Source: Paracoccaceae bacterium (GTDB lineage Bacteria; Pseudomonadota; Alphaproteobacteria; Rhodobacterales; Rhodobacteraceae). From it: 15,124 bases of DNA. Shown piece after piece: positions 6,569-13,253 of the stretch. Numbering within the stretch: position 1 is the stretch's first letter; each line of letters opens with the position of its first letter. The stretch covers positions 1 to 15,124 of the forward strand of contig SKNG01000249.1 in assembly GCA_007120685.1 (NCBI GenBank), written 5' to 3'. The notes beneath the pieces are model-generated. The model was not told the origin of the DNA and ran no database searches. It saw nothing but the letters and a program-made list of their open reading frames with translations. The position numbers and the translations under genes are program-made.

Positions 6569-7798
6569 TCAGGCGCTCAATTCGCTGCGGTTGAGGGCGC
6601 AATGCGACCAGAGCGCATCCATCGCCCTCACCACCTTGTCGATCTGGCGCGGGTCATGCACGGGCGAGGGGGTGAAGCGCAGCCTTTCGGTGCCGCGCGG
6701 GACGGTAGGAAAGTTGATCGGCTGCACATAGACGCCGTGATCTTCGAGCAGCATGTCCGAGATCATCTTGCAATGCACCGGGTCGCCGACATGGACCGGC
6801 ACGATATGGCTGCCGTGGTCGATGATCGGCAGGCCCAGACCCTTCAGCCGCGTCTTCAGGATGCGCGCATGCAGTTGCTGTGCGTCGCGCAGGTGCTGGC
6901 CCTCGGCCGTCTTCAGGAAGGCGATGGAGGCCGCGCAGCCCGCTGCCACCGCCGGTGGCAGCGAGGTGGTGAAGATGAACCCGGGCGCGTAGCTGCGCAC
7001 CGCATCGACCATCTTCGCGCTTGCAGCAATGTAGCCGCCCATCACGCCATAGGCCTTGGCCATGGTGCCGTTGATGATGTCGATCCGGTGCATCAGCCCG
7101 TCACGTTCGGCCACCCCGGCGCCGCGGGGGCCGTACATGCCCACCGCATGCACCTCGTCGATATAGGTCAGCGCGCCGAATTCATCGGCCAGGTCGCAGA
7201 TGTCGGCGATGGGGCCGAAATCGCCATCCATCGAATAGATCGATTCGAAGGCGATCAGCTTCGGCGCCGCCGGGTCGTCGGCTGCCAGCAATTCCCGCAG
7301 ATGCGCCACGTCGTTGTGGCGGAAGATACGCTTGGCCCCGCCGTTGCGGCGCACGCCCTCGATCATCGAGGCATGGTTCAGCGCGTCGGAATAGATGATC
7401 AGGCCGGGAAACAGCTTCGGCAGGGTGGAAAGCGTGGCGTCGTTGGCGATATAGGCTGAGGTAAAGATCAGCGCGGCTTCCTTGCCATGCAGGTCGGCCA
7501 ATTCGGCCTCCAGCCGCTTGTGCCAGACGGTGGTGCCGGAAATGTTGCGCGTGCCGCCGGAACCGGCGCCGGTGGCATCCAGCGCCTTGTGCATCGCGTC
7601 CAGCACCGCCGGGTGCTGGCCCATGCCCAGGTAGTCGTTGCCGCACCAGACCGTGATATCCTGCTCGCTGCCATCGGGCCGGCGCCAGACCGCGTGCGGG
7701 AAATGGCCCTTGCGCCGCTCGATGTCGATGAAGGTGCGGTAGCGGCCTTCGTCATGCAGGCGTTGCAGGGCGGTGTCGAGAGCGGTTTCGTATTGCAA
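6569..7798 (-). CDS. hemA: 5-aminolevulinate synthase
   Basis: A 409-residue PLP enzyme condensing glycine and succinyl-CoA to 5-aminolevulinate (Shemin pathway), the first step of heme and, where present, bacteriochlorophyll synthesis. It follows Rhodobacter HemA almost throughout: RTFIDIERRKG (residues 21-31), WCGNDYLGMGQHP (51-63), GAGSGGTRNISGT (77-89), SDALNHASMIEG (137-148), YIDEVHAVGMYGPRGAG (212-228), and GTMAKAYG with the PLP lysine at 248, as in R. capsulatus. The sequence ends with CALNRSELSA. The start is a TTG (7798-7796) with AGGGAG 8 bases before it. The next in-frame Met is about residue 59, inside the conserved core, so the TTG must be used. Regulation by FnrL is indicated by the upstream box. 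No clear terminator follows. Confidence 0.97.
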   Translation of the reverse strand: MQYETALDTALQRLHDEGRYRTFIDIERRKGHFPHAVWRRPDGSEQDITVWCGNDYLGMGQHPAVLDAMHKALDATGAGSGGTRNISGTTVWHKRLEAELADLHGKEAALIFTSAYIANDATLSTLPKLFPGLIIYSDALNHASMIEGVRRNGGAKRIFRHNDVAHLRELLAADDPAAPKLIAFESIYSMDGDFGPIADICDLADEFGALTYIDEVHAVGMYGPRGAGVAERDGLMHRIDIINGTMAKAYGVMGGYIAASAKMVDAVRSYAPGFIFTTSLPPAVAAGCAASIAFLKTAEGQHLRDAQQLHARILKTRLKGLGLPIIDHGSHIVPVHVGDPVHCKMISDMLLEDHGVYVQPINFPTVPRGTERLRFTPSPVHDPRQIDKVVRAMDALWSHCALNRSELSA

Positions 7799-7805
7799 GA
7801 CGTCG

Positions 7806-7812
7806 TCTCCCT
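7806..7812 (-). promoter_or_regulatory. hemA ribosome binding site that fixes a TTG start
   Basis: AGGGAGA on the minus strand lies 7 bases before the TTG codon at 7798-7796. No ATG or GTG in frame occurs nearby upstream, and the next in-frame ATG is far inside the conserved domain. The site therefore decides the start. Confidence 0.75.
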
Positions 7813-7856
7813 GGCGTCACGCTGGGGTGGGGCAGTTGGTGGCCGTACTGACCGGA

Positions 7857-7898
7857 TCGTTACACTGACTGATGCTATGACGATTTGACCTGAATCAA
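7857..7898 (-). promoter_or_regulatory. FnrL-type class II promoter of hemA
   Basis: The minus strand carries TTGATTCAGGTCAA (7898-7885), a good FNR/FnrL box centred at 7891.5. A -10-like TAACGA lies at 7862-7857, which puts the start of transcription near 7850. That places the box at -41.5, the classical class II activator position. The leader would be about 52 bases. hemA is reported to be FnrL-dependent in Rhodobacter, in line with higher tetrapyrrole demand at low oxygen. A further TTGAT half-site lies one helical turn upstream (7907-7903). Confidence 0.72.
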
Positions 7899-7964
7899 GT
7901 TCATCAATTGTCGCACCGATCAGCCCGTCTCTCTACCGCGCCATCCCGGCCCGCCGCAACCAGG

Positions 7965-8555
7965 TCAGTCGGCAATCACCACGCGGCAGTCCTCGGCGCC
8001 GCCTTCGGCACAGGCGGCAAGGGCCACGTCGCCGGCATTCGCGCCCGCGCCGGTGCCCCAGGCGGCGGTGGCATCGGATATGGCAAAGGCGCGCGGGGCT
8101 GGGGCGCTGGCGAAATCGCCCTCAAAGGCCTCGGTGGCATCGGCGCTCAGATGCAGGGCGCGGGCTTCCCAGCCGGCGGGCCGCACTTCCAGCGCCAGGG
8201 TGCAGGCCCGGCCGCCCTCGCGCCGCGCGTTGCATTGGGCCAGTGCGGCAGCGTGGGCGGTCTCGCGCGAGTGGTAGTTGGCGGCCATCACCGTGGGCTC
8301 GGCCAGGATGCCCTGATCGGGGGCGAAGGCGAGGGCGGCGAAGAAGGGTTGCTGCTGGGCGACGGCGAGTATGACCTGGCGTTCCTCCTCGTTCAGCCCT
8401 TCCAGCGTGTAGCGGGCGACCTCGACCCGGCCCGGCGGGAAAAGCAGGGCCTCGGCCTCGGCCACGCCCAGCGTCTGGGCCAGGGCCGGTGGGGCGGGGG
8501 CCAGCGCCAGTGGCGCGGCAAGAGCGGCAAGCGCAATGGCAATGATGCGGTGCAT
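7965..8555 (-). CDS. Secreted small protein of unknown function, DUF4189-like repeats
   Basis: A 196-residue protein with a clear Sec signal peptide (MHRIIAIALAALAAPLALA; probable cleavage after APPALA near residue 26), so it is periplasmic or secreted. The mature part seems to contain two related modules. The first is ANYHSRETAHAAALAQC ... RACTLALEV (92-123, Cys108 and Cys118). The second is AFAISDATAAWGTG ... AACAEGGAEDCRVVIA (156-195, Cys182 and Cys190). Both look like the Ala-rich, two-cysteine modules of DUF4189 proteins, and each cysteine pair may form a disulfide. The frame is open upstream to 8870, but AAGGGAG just before the ATG at 8555 and the signal peptide fix the start. It lies 166 bases upstream of hemA on the same strand with no visible terminator between. 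No function can be assigned. Confidence 0.75.
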   Translation of the reverse strand: MHRIIAIALAALAAPLALAPAPPALAQTLGVAEAEALLFPPGRVEVARYTLEGLNEEERQVILAVAQQQPFFAALAFAPDQGILAEPTVMAANYHSRETAHAAALAQCNARREGGRACTLALEVRPAGWEARALHLSADATEAFEGDFASAPAPRAFAISDATAAWGTGAGANAGDVALAACAEGGAEDCRVVIAD

Positions 8556-8666
8556 GGGGGGCTCCCTTGGCGTCGTTTCCCCGGGACCATATCGCCTTTG
8601 GCGCCCGGATGGCCAGAGGCGGCATGACCAGCGCCCGCGCGCCGCCGCGGTGCCGGTGTCCCCGGC

Positions 8667-8695
8667 TGGACAGCCCGTGGTGCGCTGCCTACTGT
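8667..8695 (+). promoter_or_regulatory. Possible promoter of the M20 dipeptidase gene
   Basis: TGGACA (8667-8672) and TACTGT (8690-8695) are 17 bases apart in the divergent gap, with a predicted start near 8702, about 20 bases before the dipeptidase ATG. The -35 matches 5 of 6 consensus bases, but the -10 matches only 3. Confidence 0.35.
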
Positions 8696-8721
8696 GCGCA
8701 CGCAAGCGAAAGGAAGCCACC

Positions 8722-10164
8722 ATGTCGCCCAGTTCTGACCAGACCACCGCCTCGCCCGCCGCCGCGCCCGGGGCCGAGCGTGCCGCGCCGGTGCTGGCGC
8801 ATGTCGATGCGACGCTGGACGCGGCGCTGGAGCGGCTGATGGCACTGCTGCGCCTGCCGTCGATCTCCACCGATCCCGCCTATGCCGCCGAATGCGACCG
8901 CGCCGCGGACTGGCTGCGCGACGATCTGACGGGCATGGGCTTTGACGCCGCCAAACACCCCACACCTGGGCATCCGATGGTGCTGGCCCATGGTCCGGAT
9001 GCGCCGGAAAGCGGTGCGCCGCATGTGCTGTTCTACGGTCATTACGACGTGCAGCCCGTTGATCCGCTTGATCTCTGGTCGCGCGATCCGTTCGATCCGG
9101 CGCTGGAAAACACCCCCACCGGCCGGGTGATCCGCGCCCGCGGGGCCGCCGATGACAAGGGCCAGCTGATGACATTCGTCGAGGCCTGCCGGGCCTGGAT
9201 CGCCGTGCATGGGGCGCTTCCGGTCAAGGTGTCGCTGTTCTTCGAGGGCGAGGAGGAATCGGGCTCGCCCTCGCTGGTGCCCTGGATGCGCGAGAATGCC
9301 GAGAAGCTGCGCGCCGATCTGGCGCTGATCTGCGACACCGGCATGTTCGACCGCCAGACGCCCGGCATCACCACCATGCTGCGCGGGCTGGTCGGGCAGG
9401 AGGTAACGATCACCGGCCCTTCGAAAGACCTTCATTCGGGCATGTTCGGCGGTGCGGCGATGAACCCCGCACGGGTGCTGGCGCGGATCCTCGCCGATCT
9501 GCATGACGATCGGGGGCGGGTGACGCTGGACGGGTTCTATGACGGCGTGCCCGAACTGCCCGATGAAATCCGCGCGCAATGGCAGGCGCTGGGCTTTGAT
9601 CACAGGCAGTTCCTGGGCGAGGTCGGTCTGGCCCTTCCGGCGGGCGAGGTCGGGCGCTCGGCGCTGGAGATGATCTGGTCGCGGCCCACCTGCGAGATCA
9701 ACGGCATGATCTCGGGCTATACGGGGGCGGGGTTCAAGACCGTGCTGCCCTCGAAAGCCTCGGCCAAGGTCAGCTTCCGTCTGGTCGGCCAGCAGGACCC
9801 CGCGCGGGTGGCGGCGGCCTTTCAGGCGCATGTGCGCGCCCGGCTGCCGGATGACTGCAAGGTGGAATTCACCGACCATTCCTCCGGCCCGGCCAGCGTG
9901 ATGGCTACCGACAACCCGGCCTTCGAAGCCGCGCGCGCGGCGCTCTCGGATGAATGGCCCCGGCCCGCTGCCTTCATCGGCTCGGGCGGCTCGATCCCCA
10001 TCGCGGGGTATTTCAACACCATCCTGGGCATGGATTCGATGCTCATCGGCTTCGGGCGCGATGACGACCAGATCCATTCGCCGAACGAGAAATACGACCT
10101 GGAGAGCTTTCACAAGGGCATCCGCTCCTGGGTACGCATCCTCGCGGCACTGGGCGCGCGCTAG
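8722..10164 (+). CDS. M20-family dipeptidase / metallopeptidase
   Basis: A 480-residue two-zinc aminoacylase/carnosinase-type peptidase, probably a cytoplasmic enzyme cleaving dipeptides or acylated amino acids. Metal and catalytic motifs are in the expected order: YGHYDVQP (His107, Asp109), RGAADDKGQ (Asp144, Asp145), FEGEEESGS (Glu177-Glu179), CDTGMF (Asp205), the dimerisation/lid segment KDLHSGMFGG with His238, and the C-terminal QIHSPNEKY histidine. Length fits the dipeptidase branch. The frame is open upstream, but AAGGAAG six bases before the ATG at 8722 and the lack of conserved sequence before it support this start. It is divergent from the secreted-protein gene and ends before a double hairpin terminator. 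The exact substrate is not predictable. Confidence 0.93.
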   Translation: MSPSSDQTTASPAAAPGAERAAPVLAHVDATLDAALERLMALLRLPSISTDPAYAAECDRAADWLRDDLTGMGFDAAKHPTPGHPMVLAHGPDAPESGAPHVLFYGHYDVQPVDPLDLWSRDPFDPALENTPTGRVIRARGAADDKGQLMTFVEACRAWIAVHGALPVKVSLFFEGEEESGSPSLVPWMRENAEKLRADLALICDTGMFDRQTPGITTMLRGLVGQEVTITGPSKDLHSGMFGGAAMNPARVLARILADLHDDRGRVTLDGFYDGVPELPDEIRAQWQALGFDHRQFLGEVGLALPAGEVGRSALEMIWSRPTCEINGMISGYTGAGFKTVLPSKASAKVSFRLVGQQDPARVAAAFQAHVRARLPDDCKVEFTDHSSGPASVMATDNPAFEAARAALSDEWPRPAAFIGSGGSIPIAGYFNTILGMDSMLIGFGRDDDQIHSPNEKYDLESFHKGIRSWVRILAALGAR

Positions 10165-10193
10165 GGAACGGCCCGCGCAGCCGAGAACGACGC

Positions 10194-10243
10194 CAAAAGC
10201 CTTTCAAAGGCTTTTGCAACGCGCTTTCTTCAAGCGCGTTTTT
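10194..10243 (+). terminator. Double-hairpin intrinsic terminator after the dipeptidase gene
   Basis: Two stems follow the stop codon by about 30 bases. The first is CAAAAGCCTTT / AAAGGCTTTTG around a single C (10194-10216). The second is ACGCGCTT / AAGCGCGT with loop TCTTC (10219-10239), followed by TTTT (10240-10243). The second stem plus T-run is a standard intrinsic terminator. The first is nearly symmetrical with A- and T-runs on its flanks, so it could work in both directions. Confidence 0.88.
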
Positions 10244-10324
10244 CCCCGCCATTCGAAGTCGGGCAGGGGCTGGACCGGCGCGCGGTCGGTGACTACCTGA
10301 CAGGCCGGACAACCCGCAATTTCC

Positions 10325-11563
10325 ATGCCGCCCGCCGCAAAGCCCCCTGTTGCCTCGTCGCCCCTGCCGCGTATCGGCCAGTCGCCCGCCGATCCGCGTT
10401 TCGTGCAGAACCCCTATCCCTTCTACGACCGGATGAGGGCGCTGGGGCCGCTGGTGATCTGGCAGGAATACGGCCTGCCCTGCGCCACCGGCTACACCGC
10501 CCTCAACGCGCTGCTGAAGGACCGCCGCCTGGGGCGCGAGGTGCCGCTCGACCAGCGCTGCCCGGTGCCGGGGCACATGGCCGCCTTCGCCGCGCTGCAG
10601 GCCAATTCGATGCTGGAACTGGAACCCCCCCGCCAGCGTCGCCTGCGCGCGCTGGTGCAGGCTGCGATGACGCCGCCGATGATCGCTACGCAGGAGCCGG
10701 TGATCGAGACGCTGGCCGGCGCGCTGGTCGATGCCTTTCCCGCCACCGGTGACATCGACCTCGTCGCCGCCTATACCCAGGCGCTGCCGGCGCGGGTGAT
10801 CCTGCATGTCATGGGCTTGCCGGAAGTGCCGCTGTCGGACCTGCAGCGCTGGTCGGCCGATATGGTCGGCGTCTATCAGGCCGGCAGCAACCGCGCCGCG
10901 GAAGACGCCGCCAATGCCGCCGCAAGCGAGTTCGCAGCCTATATCTCGGATGCCATTGCCGCCCGTCGCCGCCACCCCGGCCACGGGTTGCTGGATACGC
11001 TGATCGCCGCCTCCGACGCGGGCGAGGGGCTGGCCCCGGCGGAACTCGTGGCCAATGCCGTGCTGGTGCTCAACGCCGCGCGCGAGGCGACGGTGCATGC
11101 GCTGGGCAATGCCGTGGCCGCCATCCTGACCCATGGCGGGCCGGAGGAGCGCCGCGCCTGGCTGGCGCCCGGGCAGATCGGGGAAACGGTCGAGGAATGC
11201 CTGCGCTTCGACCCGCCGCTGCACCTGTTCCGGCGCCATGTCTATGAACCGGTCGAGGTGATGGGCCATCGCCTGGCGCCTGGCAGCGAGGTGATCTGCC
11301 TGCTGGGCGCGGCCGGGCGCGACCCGGCACGGGTGGAAGACCCGCATCGCTTCGACCCGTTCCGCCCTGCCAAGCCGCATCTGGCGTTCTCGGCCGGGGT
11401 GCATTTCTGCCTCGGTGCGGCGCTGGCGCGGCTGGAACTGAATGTGGCGCTGCGCACGCTCTTTGCGCGCTGCCCCGGTCTGCATCTGGCGGCGCCGCCG
11501 GTCTTTGCCGACAGCTATCACTTTCGCGGCCCGGTGGCGCTGCGGGTGCGGCCTGGCGCTTAG
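10325..11563 (+). CDS. Cytochrome P450
   Basis: A 412-residue soluble class I-type P450 monooxygenase. The heme-binding loop is FSAGVHFCLG (355-364) with proximal Cys362. The ExxR of the K helix is Glu291-Cys-Leu-Arg294. The C-helix block is ELEPPRQRRLRALV (98-111), where the usual DPPEH has become EPPRQ. The I-helix segment is LNAAREATVHALGNA (249-263). By alignment to P450cam, the acid (Glu254) is kept, but the position of Thr252 is Ala255, followed by Thr256, and the preceding Gly is Ala252. No ferredoxin or reductase gene is adjacent, so redox partners must be encoded elsewhere. The start at 10325 matches the family N-terminus (PRIGQSPADPRFVQNPYPFYDRM) but has no good ribosome binding site. 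Substrate is unknown. Confidence 0.94.
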   Translation: MPPAAKPPVASSPLPRIGQSPADPRFVQNPYPFYDRMRALGPLVIWQEYGLPCATGYTALNALLKDRRLGREVPLDQRCPVPGHMAAFAALQANSMLELEPPRQRRLRALVQAAMTPPMIATQEPVIETLAGALVDAFPATGDIDLVAAYTQALPARVILHVMGLPEVPLSDLQRWSADMVGVYQAGSNRAAEDAANAAASEFAAYISDAIAARRRHPGHGLLDTLIAASDAGEGLAPAELVANAVLVLNAAREATVHALGNAVAAILTHGGPEERRAWLAPGQIGETVEECLRFDPPLHLFRRHVYEPVEVMGHRLAPGSEVICLLGAAGRDPARVEDPHRFDPFRPAKPHLAFSAGVHFCLGAALARLELNVALRTLFARCPGLHLAAPPVFADSYHFRGPVALRVRPGA

Positions 11564-11601
11564 GACCTAGCGGCCCTGCGCAGGCGCGGGCTGGCGGGGG
11601 C

Positions 11602-11634
11602 GGAACCTGAGTATTTGTGGCAAGATGAAGGGGG
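11602..11634 (+). repeat. GGATATTT-type intergenic repeat, copy 2
   Basis: This stretch starts GGAACCTGAGTATTTGTGG and continues CAAGATGAAGGGGG. It parallels copy 1 at 5123-5158 in block order, with a few bases missing. It lies between the P450 stop and the alcohol dehydrogenase start, in the sense direction of both. Confidence 0.5.
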
Positions 11635-11665
11635 CTTGTGCTGCCTTCAGCGGCGGTGTTGACTG

Positions 11666-11683
11666 CCCGGACAACCGGGAGGG
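11666..11683 (+). promoter_or_regulatory. Small hairpin overlapping the adh ribosome binding site
   Basis: CCCGG (11666-11670) can pair with CCGGG (11675-11679) around ACAA. The right arm shares bases with the ribosome binding site GGGAGGG (11677-11683) of the downstream dehydrogenase, so folding could limit ribosome access. Five pairs is modest, and the effect is an inference. Confidence 0.3.
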
Positions 11684-11686
11684 ACC

Positions 11687-12772
11687 ATGAAAGCTGCCGT
11701 CTGCCGCGCCTTTGGCGAACCGTTGAGCATCGAGGAGGTGGTGCTGCGCGCCCCGCGCCCCGGCGAGGTGCGTGTCGCGCTCGATGCCTGCGCGATCTGC
11801 CATTCCGATATCCTTTATGCCGAGGGCGCCTGGGGTGGCCCGCTTCCCGCCGTCTACGGGCATGAGGCCGCGGGGCGAATCATGGCGCTGGGCGAGGGGG
11901 TGAGCGGGCATGCGCCGGGCGACCGGGTGATCGTCACGCTGCTGCGCGCCTGCGGGCGTTGCCGGTCCTGCCTGACCGGGCGGCCCTATCAGTGCGAAGC
12001 GAAGTATGACCGCGTCGGCGAGAGCCCGCTGTCGCTGCCCGATGGCACGGCGCTGGAGCATGGTCTCTCTACCGGTGGTTTTGCCGAGGAGGCGGTGGTG
12101 CATGTCAGCCAGGTGGCGCCGATCCCGGAGGGCATCGGCGCCGAGGCGGCGGCGCTGTTGGCCTGCGGGGTGATCACCGGCACCGGTGCCGTGCTCAACA
12201 GCGCCAGGCTGCAACCCGGCGAGAGTGCGGTGGTGATCGGCGCGGGCGGGGTGGGGCTGAACGCGATCCAGGCCTGCCGCATCGCCGGGGCCAGTCGGAT
12301 CATCGCCATCGACCTCTCGGACGAGAAGCTTGCCGATGCGCTTGCCTTCGGCGCCACCGACACGCTGCGCGCCGATACGCCGAAGCTGCGCCGCGCGGTG
12401 ATGGCGTTGAACGAAGGGCGCGGGGTGGATCATGTCTTCGTCGCCGTGGGGGCGATCACGGCCTATGCAGAGGCGCCGAAACTGGCCGCCGCCGGGGGCA
12501 GTGTGGTGATGGTGGGCATGCCGCCTTCCGGCGCGACCATGGCGCTGGAGCCGGTGGTGATGGCGGCCTCCGGTCAGCGGTTCATCGGGTCGAACATGGG
12601 CTCGACCGTGCTGGCGCGGGACATCCCGGCGCTGGCGGCATGGTACGGGCAGGGGCGGCTGAAGCTGGATGAGCTGGTTTCCAACCGCTACCCGCTGGAC
12701 GGGATCAACGAGGCGATTGCCGAGGCGAAATCGGGCCGCGTGCGGCGCAATGTGATCGTGATGGGTGCATAG
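11687..12772 (+). CDS. Zinc-dependent alcohol dehydrogenase (MDR family)
   Basis: A 361-residue medium-chain dehydrogenase. Catalytic zinc ligands are Cys38 (CAICHSD), His59-Glu60 (YGHEAAG) and Cys160 (LLACGVITG). The structural zinc lobe is CGRCRSCLTGRPYQC with Cys89, 92, 95 and 103, so both zinc sites are complete. The Rossmann motif GAGGVG (185-190) followed by an acidic residue at the end of the next strand (IAIDLSDEK, Asp209) points to NAD rather than NADP. GGGAGGG a few bases before the ATG at 11687 fixes the start. It follows the P450 gene on the same strand after 123 bases and might oxidise an alcohol product of that enzyme, but this is only a neighbourhood inference. It ends 17 bases from the convergent GNAT gene with no terminator in between. 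Confidence 0.93.
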   Translation: MKAAVCRAFGEPLSIEEVVLRAPRPGEVRVALDACAICHSDILYAEGAWGGPLPAVYGHEAAGRIMALGEGVSGHAPGDRVIVTLLRACGRCRSCLTGRPYQCEAKYDRVGESPLSLPDGTALEHGLSTGGFAEEAVVHVSQVAPIPEGIGAEAAALLACGVITGTGAVLNSARLQPGESAVVIGAGGVGLNAIQACRIAGASRIIAIDLSDEKLADALAFGATDTLRADTPKLRRAVMALNEGRGVDHVFVAVGAITAYAEAPKLAAAGGSVVMVGMPPSGATMALEPVVMAASGQRFIGSNMGSTVLARDIPALAAWYGQGRLKLDELVSNRYPLDGINEAIAEAKSGRVRRNVIVMGA

Positions 12773-12789
12773 GCGTGGCCCGTGTCGGC

Positions 12790-13239
12790 TCAGTCGTCGA
12801 AAGCGCCATCCCAGCCGTAGCCGGAAAAGACCGTTTCTTGCCCGCCAGCGGACAGGTAAAGCGCGCGGGCGGGGGCGTTGTCCATCTCGGTGCCGAGCCA
12901 GATGCCCTTGCAGCCCTCGGCCCGCGCGCGCTCGATCATCGCCATCAGCACTGCCCGGCCCATCTCGCGGCGCTGGAAGGCCTCGCGCGTGCCCAACTCG
13001 TTGACAAACAGCGCCGGCGGCTTGTCGGGATGCAACAGTACCGTGGCCGAGGCGAAGGCCACGGCCTGCCCGGCAAGCGTGGCGATCACCAGCCGGTTCA
13101 GCGGGCTTTCCAGAAAGGCGCGCGCCTGATCGGGGGCGATGGTATGGTCGAAAAGCCCGGGCGCGACCGCCAACAGCATCGGCAGGTCGCCGGGGCCCAG
13201 GTGGTGCAGGACAGGCGTGGCGGCATCATGGTCGGACAT
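12790..13239 (-). CDS. GNAT-family N-acetyltransferase
   Basis: A 149-residue acetyl-CoA-dependent acetyltransferase. Motif A, containing the acetyl-CoA pyrophosphate loop, reads FQRREMGRAVL (89-98, an RxxGxA form). It is preceded by the strand LFVNELGTREA and followed by the helix to GCKGIWLGTEMDNAPARALYLSAGG, with conserved Asn121 and Tyr128. The general layout resembles small antibiotic or amino-acid acetyltransferases such as AAC(3)-I, but nothing in the sequence proves an aminoglycoside substrate. The ATG at 13239 has no ribosome binding site and lies only 14 bases from the divergent start of the enolase-superfamily gene, so its promoter must lie in or across that gene, or the message may be nearly leaderless. 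Family is firm; substrate unknown. Confidence 0.88.
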   Translation of the reverse strand: MSDHDAATPVLHHLGPGDLPMLLAVAPGLFDHTIAPDQARAFLESPLNRLVIATLAGQAVAFASATVLLHPDKPPALFVNELGTREAFQRREMGRAVLMAMIERARAEGCKGIWLGTEMDNAPARALYLSAGGQETVFSGYGWDGAFDD

Positions 13240-13253
13240 GGGGAAGCGATAGC

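Noticed and set aside
7965..8870. Longer start (301 codons) for the secreted protein gene
   Set aside because: The extra 105 residues are Arg/Ser-rich, overlap the dipeptidase gene in antisense, and would bury a clear signal peptide that has its own ribosome binding site.
8689..10113. A 474-codon minus-strand open frame opposite the M20 dipeptidase
   Set aside because: The plus strand carries all M20 metal motifs in order; the opposite frame shows no family and is the usual antisense artefact.
10043..11521. A 492-codon minus-strand open frame opposite the P450
   Set aside because: The P450 heme loop, ExxR and C-helix are intact on the plus strand; the opposite frame is repetitive in Arg, Gln, Gly and His and crosses the double terminator.
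11657..11675. TTGAC-N6-GACAA upstream of adh as an FNR box
   Set aside because: The spacer is 6 bases rather than 4 and the inner bases do not fit; it is mostly explained by the small hairpin at the ribosome binding site.
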